Of a DNA stretch of 64,000 bases, positions 1 to 10,800 are shown in pieces. The position numbers and the translations under genes were made by a program. The notes beneath the pieces were generated by a model. The model was not told where the DNA came from. It saw only the letters and a list, made by a program, of their open reading frames with translations, and made no database searches. Each line of letters begins with the position of its first letter. Position 1 is the stretch's first letter. Origin of the DNA: Viscum album (lineage: Eukaryota; Streptophyta; Magnoliopsida; Santalales; Viscaceae); assembly GCA_963277665.1 (NCBI GenBank), contig OY728147.1, positions 1,262,315,424-1,262,379,423 of the forward strand, written 5' to 3'.

Positions 1-611
1 AACTTCAAGGTATGTATTTTTTTCATCAAACCTGATTGAAAAATTGATTTTTTATTAATGGATTAAAACCATGTCTTTGAAAAGTGTTAGCTATAAAGGA
101 CATTGGTAGATATGAATAAAATTCTCAATGTGATATCAACGTATCAATATAGATTTAAAAATCCATTAATACTAATTATTTTTTTGGAAAAGAAGAAGAT
201 AATAGAGTTTTAGGGATGCTCAAATGACAAAACCCATAGATTAAAAAAATTAATCTTCCAATAAGATTAAAGTTATGGAATAAACATAGATGATATTTCC
301 TTAAAGGGTCATGAAAATGCATCATGTGTAGAAGATAATTTCATCAAGAATATTAATTATAAATAGATATGAAGAGTCCAAACAATGATATAGATATAAA
401 TAAATTTCATCCTAATACACCACCCACACACTAATGAATAAATTTTATAGAGCACAAATGATATGTTAACTAATACACTAATACAAGGGTAAATTATGAA
501 AATTGACATAAAAATCCCATTAGGAATAAGGAAAAATGGAAATTCTACTCAATAGGAAATATGGAATTAGGTCATGAAAACAATGTTATAAAAGGGACAC
601 TCATCATTTAC
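1..611 (+). other. Presumed gag-side remnant of the first gypsy element; nothing certain
   Basis: This AT-rich stretch lies just 5' of a recognisable protease remnant, where the end of gag would be in a Ty3/gypsy element. No open frame or clear gag domain remains. Around 540-590 one frame keeps a GH spacing reminiscent of a CCHC zinc knuckle, but the cysteines are missing, so I do not call it. The 5' LTR of this element, if it survives, lies outside the window. Confidence 0.3.
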
Positions 612-945
612 TCAAGAACTATAAATGTTTTATTTAATTATTGTTCTAACCACTCTATCATATATAGAATGTTTTCTAATTTAATTCAATAATGTAAAAA
701 TGATTTGATATTGAATTATTAGTAAAAACCACTATTTTTATGATTATTATACCCCATGTGTATAACTCTTCTCTGATAGAAATTTGTGGTAATGTATTTT
801 ATAAAAATCATATCATTCTCTCTTTATTTGAATTTGATGTAATTATCACCATTGATTGGATCATCCTATTTGTAGCCTACATAAATCTTTAGGATAATGA
901 AATCAAAATTCATATCCCAAATAAACCTATTATATTCCATCATTG
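612..945 (+). pseudogene. Ty3/gypsy aspartic protease remnant (first element)
   Basis: This is a decayed retroviral-type protease, which in a live element cleaves the Gag-Pol polyprotein. At about 614-690 one frame reads NVLFNYCSNHSIIYRMF, matching the family pattern VLFDSGATHSFIS with the catalytic DSG changed to NYC. At about 826-935 a second block reads FDVIITIDWIILFVAYINL and then KIHIP, matching the FDVILGMDWL motif and the strand after it. Stops and frame changes separate the blocks. The missing catalytic Asp means it cannot work. Its strand and order agree with the RT, RNase H and integrase remnants further along the plus strand. The usual short protease-RT linker is replaced here by an inserted inverted-repeat element. 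Confidence 0.7.
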
Positions 946-968
946 TAAGGATGATGATAACTTTGTTT

Positions 969-1480
969 TATATCTATATATTTATGGGTTTTTATATGTG
1001 AATTCATTGAATAATAATCGATTAAAGTTGGGTTTCATGGAAGATATTGATTTATTGTGTATTCTTATATAGGAATGAAATTTGGAAAAATATGAAGGAT
1101 GCAATTTCAATTGAAGAACAAAGTGTCACTTCATGCCATGTTGTGAAGCATATAAACTCAAAAATGAAGTATTTAAAAGTGGATATTGAATATTGAATCC
1201 AAAGAAACTAGGGCATCCATTTAATGATGATTTTTCCATGATGTTGGATGATCACGGGAGGTTCTAGAGGCATAAAACTAAAGAACCAAGAAAAAACATA
1301 GTTTTTGACATTTGAATATGACTTTACATGTCATGTAATCATTACACGTCACATAAATATACAAGGTGTGAACCATTTACAGCTCATGAAGAGAAGAATA
1401 ATCACCCAGATTAATTTTCACATGTGTCACATCGTGACACAAGTCATGAATATATAGAGATATTTTTATGATGTGAAAAT
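969..1480 (+). repeat. Left terminal inverted repeat arm
   Basis: The reverse complement of this arm aligns end to end with 2,595-3,130. Good anchors are the reverse complement of 1,436-1,478 (CATCATAAAAATATCTCTAT and on), matched by CATCATAAAAATGTCTCTAT at 2,598, and the segment reading TTCTTGGTTCTTT on the minus strand near 1,285-1,310, matched by TCCTTGGTTCTTT near 2,800. The outermost match is TCACATATAAAA-ACCCAT. Confidence 0.6.
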
Positions 1481-2594
1481 GGATCTGAAGTTTTGAAGCC
1501 CAAATAAAAATAACTAAAAAGGCCTAATAAAGTGGAAGTTTAGGGTTAAACCCACAAAGAGAAGGGAATACAACATTAAATTCTTGAAAAAAGGTTAGGT
1601 TAATAAAATTTCACTTATATTTAATAAACTAATTAAATAAGATAGATTAAATATATAAAATTAAAGAATAAATACCAGAAGGGTTTAGGATCAATTTCAG
1701 GGTATATATAAAATATAATCTTCAATATACCTTTGGATAGACCTATGACATTAGTTGTAAAGTAGTTCAAGGGTCACAAATTGGTTATGGATGGATCAAC
1801 CTATACTAAACTATCACTTGGTCTAGATATAACTAACAACCAAGATGCATTCCTCTTAGATTATATGGTAGAAAGTGTCACAATCTAATGGTCATAGCCA
1901 GCTCAACTTCAACTAGGTTAGGGTCCTTTTGTTTCACCCCCTAAGGCTAGGTTTTTGCAATGGAATGATACAGAACAATTTAATTTAACCTAATTACTAG
2001 GAACTATGTTATTTAGTTTTGATTCATAGATTAATTATGATTAATTACACCCTTACTCTTAACCCCTAACTAGAATAGGATTATCCAGACATGATAGAAT
2101 TGAATGAAATAAGGGAAACAAATGGGATTCTTGACATAATGATTAAATGATTCAAAATCAAATGAAAAATAATCTATATTCCATAGGTAAGATAATAGAA
2201 AAGAGTGAATGATAAGGATAATTAATAAAAGATATATATTGGAATAAAACTAGAAATAAATCAACATTACATTAAAAGAATAAAAAGGAAAAAAACACAA
2301 AATTATCTATAAAGGATGATGGGTCAGAACCCGACGACAACCTCCTAGTGGTTGTGCCTTAAGCATGAATCAAATGAATAATATCTTAGTATAAAACTAT
2401 ATTTATATGCCCTAATTTCACAAATAGGATTCCACAGGTCAAATTTGATATTAAGTGCCCATTCCAAAGTCAAAATATAAAATTCCATAAAATATATATA
2501 AAAAAATCATATTTTTAGACCTATATGATGCATTCACATCATGTAAAGTTTACATAAAATGTAATGTTCAGGCATAAAAACATTAACAGTCTTC

Positions 2595-3130
2595 TACACA
2601 TCATAAAAATGTCTCTATATATTTATGAATTGTGTCACAACATGATACATATGTTTCATTCCTTAACACATGTGAACATTACTTTTAGAGCTTCTTCTTC
2701 ACTTTATGACCTATAAATGGTTCTTTACTTGTATATTTACACAACTTATAATGATTAAATGATGTGTAAATTCATCTTCTGAAATCAGATACTCTATTTT
2801 TCCTTGGTTCTTTCATTTTTAACTCTCTAACCTCCCATCATAACCCACCATTATGAAAAAATATTCATTCAACGTACGTCTTGTTCTATTTTCATTAAAT
2901 ATTCAATATTAACTTGGTAATATTCCCATTATCACAGTAATCCACTTCACAACTTTTTTTAAGTGCATTTTTGTTCCTCAGTTGACACGTTGTTTTTAAT
3001 ATATCTCTAAATGTCATTCTTGTATAATAATATAGAATACATCAATATCTTCAATGAAAATAAACTTTAATTAATTAATATTTATTTAATTCACATATAA
3101 AACCCATCAATATATATATATATATATATA
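2595..3130 (-). repeat. Right terminal inverted repeat arm
   Basis: This is the partner of the arm at 969-1,480. It contains the anchors CATCATAAAAATGTCTCTAT, CTTGGTTCTTTCATTTTTAA, AATATTCAATATT, and TCACATATAAAACCCATCAA at its outer edge. The edge runs into a (TA)n tract at 3,111-3,132, so the exact terminus is unclear. Confidence 0.6.
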
Positions 3131-3132
3131 AT
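3111..3132. repeat. (TA)n microsatellite
   Basis: A run of about ten TA units at the outer edge of the right inverted-repeat arm. Confidence 0.9.
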
Positions 3133-3224
3133 AGAGTTATTAGCTGAATATGTACTTCCCATAGAAAATACATCCATTATATAATTTTTAATACCTATTC
3201 ATGAAGGGTATTTATCCCAAATGG

Positions 3225-3990
3225 TTAGGGAGAACTCAATAATGAAAATGATTTTTTTTGGGAATATGTAGTTGTATTTATCAGAGAGTTTCTTACTCTT
3301 ACCCTTGATCATGAGGTTGTGTTTTCAATTGAACTCATATATGGTTTTATTCATTTATTAAAGAATTATTATAGAATAAACCCAATTGAATTAGATGAAT
3401 TAAAGAAGAAACTTTAAAATAATTTAGATAATGGTTTTATATTCCCTAGTTCTTCACCATGGGGAGTACTAGTCTACTTTATTAAGATGAAATATGGATA
3501 TATGTTTCCCTATTTTGTCTATTATGAACATAACAAGATTATAATAAAGAACATGTATACTTTACCGGATATTGATGATTTTTATTTAAAATGTTGGGGG
3601 TCCTAATATATCTTGATAATTGACCATTGATATATATATCATTAGTGAAATGTGAGGATGTACCAAAAATAACCTTCCTCTCCAGAAGTAGACACTCTGA
3701 ATTCAAAGTGATTCCATAGAAAATTATAATATCCACTACTATATTCAAGGACCTAAATGATAAGATATTTATATATTTCATCAATTAGTTTATTGATGTC
3801 TTTATAAGATAAATTTGTATATATTTTATGAGAAATAAAGTGCATGAAAATAAAATGAGGACTATGGTGAAGACCATGAGAAAAAAGAAACAATATGGTA
3901 AATATAGAAAGTGTGAATTATAGATTTATAAAGTATCATTCATAGGTAATGTAATCGAAATAAAGGATATATACAAGGATCCTTAAAAGA
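3225..3990 (+). pseudogene. Ty3/gypsy reverse transcriptase remnant (first element)
   Basis: This region encoded the RNA-dependent DNA polymerase of a gypsy element. From about 3,300 the translation reads LTLDHEVVFSIELIYG, then YRINPIELDELKKKL, matching the family block around EFSIDLVPGT and YRMAPAELKELK. It continues as NGFIFPSSSPWGVLVYFIK, matching GFIRPSVSPWGAPVLFVKK, then IIIKNMYTLPDIDDF, matching the KYPLPRIDDLF block. Further on EDVPKITF (about 3,650) and EFKVIP fit EDIPKTAF and YEFLVMPFG. The FIDD catalytic segment near 3,800 is badly eroded. At about 3,925-3,985 VSFIGNVIEIKDIYKDP matches the VSFLGHVIS connection. Several stops and frameshifts are present. Confidence 0.85.
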
Positions 3991-4590
3991 TATTTGTGAT
4001 TGAATAATTTTCTATACCAACCAATGTAACTGAGATATATTATTTTCTTGGATTTCCTAGATACCATCAACACTGTGTGAGAAATTTCTCATAGATATCA
4101 AATCAACTTTCCCTTTTAACTCAGAAGGGATCCAGGTTCCTTTAAATAGATTAATATACAAAAAAATTCAAGGAGTTTAAGTTATGGTTATTGATTACAC
4201 TTATACTCACACTACCTATAATAGAAAAGGGTTTTTTGATATATAGTGATTATTTAATGAAGGAATTGTGATTTTCATTATATAAAATTATATTGTGGTA
4301 ACATATGAATCAATTAATTTTTGGTCAATGATAAAAAGTAATCTAAACATGATTTTTGAGATAAAAATAACAATTCATATATTCACACCTAATGATTTGA
4401 ATATATTCAAAAAGAGGCAGTTGGAGTTGATCAATGGCTATGATTGCATAATATATTATCACATTGGGAAGGTGAACAAGGTGACTGATGATTTGAGTAG
4501 TAATGATCATGTAACATTTTCCATAAATAAATATTTAAAGAGACCAAATAGACCTGGATTTTAAATGGATGGATCTAGGAATTATAATAT
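3991..4590 (+). pseudogene. Ty3/gypsy RNase H remnant (first element)
   Basis: This continues the same pol. At about 4,018-4,070 PTNVTEIYYFLGFPRYHQHCVRNFS matches the connection motif [21 protein letters not shown]. The 89-residue frame at 4,295-4,564 ends with LNIFKKRQLELINGYDCIIY, then HIGKVNKVTDDLSS, matching the conserved RNase H end (LNMRQRRWLEL, DYDC, HPGKANVVADALSR). In an active element this domain removes the RNA template strand. The catalytic positions in the middle are not recognisable and the frame is broken. Confidence 0.8.
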
Positions 4591-4679
4591 ATTAGGTGAA
4601 ATGCATTATTTTTAAAATAACTACTCAACCATCCATCCATGTGATGATCAAGGAGTCATAGAAGGAGGATATGGAGCTA

Positions 4680-5620
4680 TAGAAGATGGTGAGAAATAAT
4701 TTAGTGCTTAAATTTTATAATTATGGAATTAAAAATTTGGGAAGTGTATATGCATCCCTTACAAAATATAACAAAAGAAGGAACTATTGGATGATTTACA
4801 TAGCTCACCACTCTCTATCCACCCTAGAAGCACAAATATGTATAGTGGTATCAATGCGAATCTATGGTCGTGGATCATGACTATGGATAATTCACAGTAT
4901 ATATCCCAATGATTAGTATACAACATGTCCATGTAGAACCATATATGTCTAAGGGTATGATAAAACCAATAACTATACCAATATAGAAATTGGAGGACAT
5001 CATCATAGATATTTTCATATCACCTCCCAGTGTATCTGTTGGCTATAATTCAATTTGGATTTTGGTTGATTGAATTATGAAATCGAAAAAATTTATTTTC
5101 TATTTAATAATATTTATAACTTGAAATTTTTTTCAATATATGAAATATTTTTATGGTGAGGCTTCAGGGATTCTGTAATTTTATTTTATCTAATCAATAT
5201 ATGAGATTTACATTAAATCATTAGATAATTTATCACAAATTATAGGATTTGAACATTATCATTAGTAGTATATGTCTTCCTTAGATGAATGGTTAATATA
5301 GAAGGATCATTCATACCCTTGATGATATATTGAGATTTTTTTAATATTAATCAAGGTAGGATTATATCCACAATTTCCCTAGGTAGAGTTTTAATATAAC
5401 AATAGTTTCTATTCTAGAATTCAAATGGTACAGAATATGGTTGTATAAGGGATGAGGTGATGAAATCCACATTTTGTGATGAAGTTTTAAAGTGTAAGTA
5501 AATGAGATGATATATTTATCTATATATTATAGGGAAGATTTAAAGATTTCATTGATGCATTTAGAATTCCAAAATTTGAAAATAACACTCAATTAAAGAT
5601 TTTCAATGAGATACAGAGCA
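4680..5620 (+). pseudogene. Ty3/gypsy integrase remnant (first element)
   Basis: This is the region that inserted the cDNA into the host chromosome. At 4,799-4,873 HSSPLSIHPRSTNMYSGI matches the zinc-binding block (HSSxYSIHPGxTKMYRDL). At about 4,970-5,100 KLEDIIIDIFISPPS and YNSIWILVD match WEDITMDFxxGLP and DAIWVIVDRLTK, the start of the catalytic core. From about 5,200 to 5,340 scattered matches follow the block running from RFTSxFWxSLQ to HPQTDGQSERTIQTLED. Stops are frequent. The order after RNase H is that of Ty3/gypsy and not of Copia elements, where integrase precedes RT. Confidence 0.8.
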
Positions 5621-5679
5621 TCGTTATGGAGAAAAGGTATTAATTTAAATGTAACTATGAAAGAATCTTAATATATTTT

Positions 5680-6050
5680 GTATAAATATAAAATTGAATC
5701 CTAGATAAATTAACCATTTCAATATCCTTATAACACGGGGATATTATTTTATCAACTGGTATATTATCTGAACCTCTGGTAAGCGTACAATGTGTTCCAT
5801 GTATCACCTTATGGATTTACCTAACTGAATCATCATATACACTAAGATAAGAGTTTATACCATGGAAACTTGATCTATACAAAAAATAAAAACCAATATA
5901 AATATTGGATCATATATATTAAGTACTATGAAACAAGACTACACACATGGTTATTTTTTTCTAGAGGAATCATAAGAACGACGAAGCAATATGGGAACAT
6001 GAAAATGTGATGCGGTATAAGTTACCTAATTTTCTATCATCAGAGTAAAT
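5680..6050 (+). pseudogene. Integrase C-terminal / chromodomain-like tail (first element)
   Basis: The last part of the pol. Around 5,962-6,033 one frame reads RNHKNDEAIWEHENVMRYK, then LPNF. This is a close match to the C-terminal block of plant gypsy integrases of the chromovirus type (WRNHxxEEATWEHEDEMRxKYPHLF). This block is the strongest single match in the first element. It fixes the 3' end of pol and predicts the LTR just downstream, where a polypurine-like tract is seen. Confidence 0.8.
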
Positions 6051-6051
6051 A

Positions 6052-6087
6052 AATTTCATGGGAGGAAATATTTTAAAGGGTTTAGAA
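6052..6087 (+). promoter_or_regulatory. Decayed polypurine tract at 3' LTR junction
   Basis: The sequence AAATTTCATGGGAGGAAATA followed by TTTTAAAGGGTTTAGAA resembles the usual tail of plant gypsy elements (TTTCGAGGACGAAATT...AAGGGGGGGAGAA), which primes plus-strand DNA synthesis directly before the 3' LTR. TAAAACACCC follows, close to the common LTR start TGTAACACCC. Confidence 0.55.
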
Positions 6088-9000
6088 TAAAACACCCAAG
6101 ATTTTACTATGCATTTCCCATTATATAAAAACAATATTTTATAACTTATTTTATACGCAACATTGAACGATAAGAAACAACAATATATTTCATGAAGATA
6201 TAATATTATAATTCAAGATAAAAATTAATAAAATAGTATAATATAACTTGATACATCATTAAGAAAACTAAATGCATAATAAATCTGTTAGTAAACAGAA
6301 AATACAAAGAACATGAAATTCTTATCCTCATGGTTTTCCATGATGATCGTACCCCTAATTATAACTACCAAAAGTAGATCAAACATTAGATATATTATAT
6401 ATGTGTTGAGAGAGAAATAAATGAATAATATTAATGATTTTAGATATGTATAAGGATATAAATATAAATTAAATGGGATCTTTATGCATATAGTCAGTAG
6501 ACATATGATTATTTGAAATATGATCATTGGATATATTTTCATTTGATATATAGACGTTAGATATATGGTCATTGGGTATAAATATATCGAACAAGAACAT
6601 TGATGTTGTGTAATAGTTATTAATTATAAAAATATTATATTTCAAAAATAACAAATAAAATTGAATGTTTAAACGATAAATAATTATTTTTAATGTGATG
6701 TAAAATATGATTTTTTTTAATGTTTTTTTCCGGCATGTTGTGTGATTTTATCATAATAAATTATATTTATAACATTTAAAATTTTATTCTAATATAAATT
6801 TTCAATGAATAAGAAAATATATTACTAGTCATTTAATTTTTAATTTATATGAAATAATATTAAGAATGCTAAAAATTTTAAATGTCATTTTTTCTGTGAA
6901 AGAAGTTTTTCTATATATTCAATGTTTTCATTTAAAAGTTAATTTCCTAATATTTATAAATTTATTGAGATAAAATGAATTAAAACTTTTTAATCCACAT
7001 ATTGATATTGTTTAACAAGTATAATTTCATTTTCAGGTATAAAAACTAGTTATTGAGGTAAAATATGAGTTACCCTAGTAAAGGTAAAATGAGGTAAAAG
7101 GAGTAAATATAAGAGTAAATGCATAAAATAAAATTATAAATATCTAAAAATTGTGTATATTGTGGTATTAAAGAATAATATTAATTATGTTTCCACTTTT
7201 CATCCACTATCTAATAAAAATGACAACATTAAACCATAAGAAATGAGTATATGTGAAAATACGACTCAAAATTGACATATAAAAGTAATCCACCTCTACA
7301 CCCATCAAGCCACTATTTTCTTTTATTTATATATTGAATACCGGACAATTTTTCCTCAAATAATGTATTCTTAGATGTTTAATATCCTCTGGTCCCATGA
7401 AAGAGATCTAAATATTTTATTTTTATGAAACCTATAATAAAAAGAATTTAAATGATAAAAGTACCTAGTTCTTCCCCATAATTTTTAATTACTTTATCCT
7501 ATACATGAATGATAAATCTTATTATACACTAAAATTATGTTATATTAAAATAATTATTCTTCTTCTAAAATTAAATTACTATTATATAACTCTATACATT
7601 TACTCAATATTTAATATAACGTGTTTTAGTTTGGGTCAATTCACCACAAATATAAATGATGCTATACTATATTCACCGTTTCAAAAATGAATGATTATAA
7701 AGACACTAATACTATTAATATATGATATTAAAAATTAATTTATGTTATGAATATGTTTCATTAATGGTGTAACACAAAAATGAATGGTCATTTTAAATTA
7801 ACCCATTGTTAGTGGTAAATTTTCTAAAACCTATTCACCATGGATTCCAGTCTCATTAACTATACACATAAATTACATAAAATGAACATGGGACCATATG
7901 AATCATTAAAAAATGATTCCAAAAAATTTACTAATCTATTATGGATTAACTTTATATTAATAAAAAATTATTAACATCTCCATTATGAAACTTGTACAAA
8001 ATTATCCAATTCACTAACATCCGATGATGAAAAAAAGAGACTAATATATATGTATAATGAATAATTATAATATAATTATACAAAAGGTAATATATATATG
8101 ATTATTTTTATGAAATAATTAATTAATATGGTTATTTTTATTTTACTTGAAATTCAATAACTTTCATGAAACTCATAAGAAACATTAAAGGATTATCATC
8201 TCAATTGTTTTTGTTGAAATATATTCCTTATTCACCTATTTATTTTCTTTTTGTGTTTTATTTACCATCACATTGGTTGTGTAGACATTGAAAGAATATT
8301 TTATCATTCATTAGAACATAACTTATATTAATATGAAATGTATATGAATGGCCTAACAAGGAGCAGAGATCAGACATACTTGGTGTGAGGGAAATCATAC
8401 ATTGAATTATTTAGCTACCAAATGTTACCTGATAGAGGAGATGAATATATATCAAAATTTTTGATCGTTACATATGGAATTTAACGCTATTTTTCATGAG
8501 TATGCCTCAAGTTTACAACACTTAATTTATCCATAATTTTTGTATGACCTTTTGTTTTTAATTCCATATGAATAAATATTTTAATTGTTAGTAAGATAGT
8601 ATTATCTCATAATTTTTATTTAATTATTTTTTAATTTTATTAACTTATTTTTCAAATACATATAATTTTATTACCTTTATTGAATTTCTATTTAAACATT
8701 ACTAATGTTTTAAGGGTTTATTTTCAAATGTAACTTTGAAAATGATACCATCAATGTTTAAATATCCATTTTTGGTTTTTTTTATTTTACTATATAAACC
8801 CTATATATTTACTTCTATAATTTTTATTTATAGGTTTTACCCATCTTCTTACCATATAACTTCCCTTTTAGATAAAAATTCAACCAAATGGATTCTTTTA
8901 TATGGATCTGACCATATCTCTTCTTTTCATATGAGAATATTTCTCCTCTATATCTATGATATTTATATTGTTTTAGAGATATATTTATCTATAATTTTAT

Positions 9001-10800
9001 GATTATTTAAGGTCATTTAATACTATCTTTTGCCTTATTTGTTTAAATATTTATTTTTTCAAATTTTATGTATGGGTTATTTTATGTGGACTTGACATTC
9101 TTTTGAGAAGTGTAAAAGGAATTATATTTTTCAATTCTTTCAACATGATCAAATTTTATGAACATTTTATTAAACTTTCTCTAAAAAATTTCTATTATAT
9201 ATTTCATGGTTTTCTAATAAAATTATTATTATCATTGTTTAATAATTTTTTTATATTAAATTAAATGTTATTAAAATATAAAATTCTTTCTTTTTATTTA
9301 TCAAATTAATTTTCTAATACTCTTATAAGTTTTTTTCATCCATTTCAATATACTTTAATTCATCATATGATTTACTAGTGATATGATATGATGGTATTAT
9401 ACACCTTCTTTCTCTAGAAGGATTATGACCTTATTTTGAGAAAATGGTTATGAAACCCATTTCATTATCAAGGGTTAATGAAGTTATGATGGGGTTATGA
9501 ATGTATTAGTGTTCATATGGCTCTCAAACACATGGTCAATCTATGTGCGATGAGTGGGACTGAAGTTATGTAGTCCTATAATGAATTTTTTAATGTTTTA
9601 TAACATATTACACAGATGGGAAGATGGAGTAAACCAAATACCCTAATAGGCTATGTCCATTACGTGATCATTTGACCTAAAATTGTACAACCCACTATTT
9701 TATTTGGTAAATAATTATACCTAATGAACTAATATGTTAGATACTGGGGAGTAAACCCAATACATTAAGGGGATATATCCCATCTATTAAGATTGTCTTT
9801 TCAATGTGCCTCATCATTGGAAAATATTTTCTATGTTTATTTATATTCTACACTATTATGTCTATATAATGTTTTCATGGGTCAAGATTATTAACTTATG
9901 TTTCCAAACTCATATGTCTCATTTCTTATTATATAACAAAATCCATATCCCATGACTCGTTATTTATGGCTCTGTGTTATTGGTCATGATTATATTATAT
10001 TATATCCATTCACGTTGACTATATTCTCACACCCACACACTCATCATATGATTACTTATGATATTTGATTTTTATCTATCATGTTTACCCTTACAAATCA
10101 TCTGAGCTCACACATTGTTATGTATCCAATACCTAATTTATAAAGATGAATAATATTTGTGATATTCCTTTTATGATATATTTTGTGATGATTATTTTGG
10201 AATACAATGAATAATTTTTGTAATATAAGTAGATTATATATCTAATATATAATGAAACTAAATATATAGGTTATGAGGTTTGATTTGTTATGAGATATAA
10301 GAAATATTCATAAAAACTATTAATATATATATATATTATATAATTAGATTTTATCACATTTAAAAGTGAGATAATCAAATGAAGTGATCTAGGAGTTGTT
10401 ATTATTATTTGAGAATATTGGAGGGGAACTAGTTGATGATTGAAACTGCAAGATAAGGAGGGTGAAATGAATGGTGATAACATGATTAAAAGAGGACTAT
10501 ATTCTATATTTTATTGATTATTTGACTCACTGTCCTACTTTAAATAATACTACTCATCCTACGAATAGCCTAAAAATCAATAGTATTTATCTATCTTTAT
10601 TTCTTAACATCTGCTAATAATTTTTTATTTTGAATATGGTTCTCTTTCATGATGAGTGGAACTAATTATGATGCAAAATTACTTAAAAAAACAAATGTTT
10701 CTATAATTATTATAGACTTATAGATTCATTCTTATGATTATTCTGGAGTCTATAGGTGTGGTTGTTATAAATTCTAATGATGTTTTTCAGTGCACCCATT
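6088..10800 (+). repeat. Decayed 3' LTR region of the first gypsy element (end uncertain)
   Basis: Very AT-rich non-coding DNA follows the polypurine tract. At about 10,083-10,140 the sequence ACCCTTACAAATCATCTGAG, then CTCACACATTGTTATGTATC, aligns in the same orientation with an LTR segment near 51,582-51,635 (ACCCTTACAGAAAAACTAAG and on). The segment 9,470-9,790 (two AGTAAACC-like motifs, GGGGATATATCCC) also looks like the mid-portion of long gypsy LTRs. There is no convincing coding region; the frame at 8,736-9,002 is low-complexity hydrophobic sequence. I set the right limit by family resemblance only, and it could be off by several hundred bases. Confidence 0.45.

Larger units (their letters stand above)
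969..3130. mobile_element. Non-autonomous element with long terminal inverted repeats, inserted in gypsy pol
   Basis: The outer ~0.5 kb at each end are imperfect inverted copies (969-1,480 against 2,595-3,130), visibly about three-quarters identical over much of their length, around a ~1.1-kb middle. The element sits between the protease and RT of the first gypsy remnant, where related elements have only a few hundred bases of linker, so it is an insertion. I see no transposase or other coding region in the middle. Long arms without a transposase fit a non-autonomous Mutator-like or foldback DNA transposon. I could not find a convincing target-site duplication, partly because the right arm ends in a TA repeat. 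The superfamily is therefore not assigned. Confidence 0.6.

Noticed and set aside
540..590. A gag zinc knuckle in the first element
   Set aside because: Only the GH spacing remains and no cysteine is in place; too weak to call.
8736..9002. 88-residue hydrophobic frame that could look like a membrane protein
   Set aside because: AT-rich DNA gives Ile/Phe/Tyr-rich frames by chance; there is no family match and it lies in a decayed LTR.
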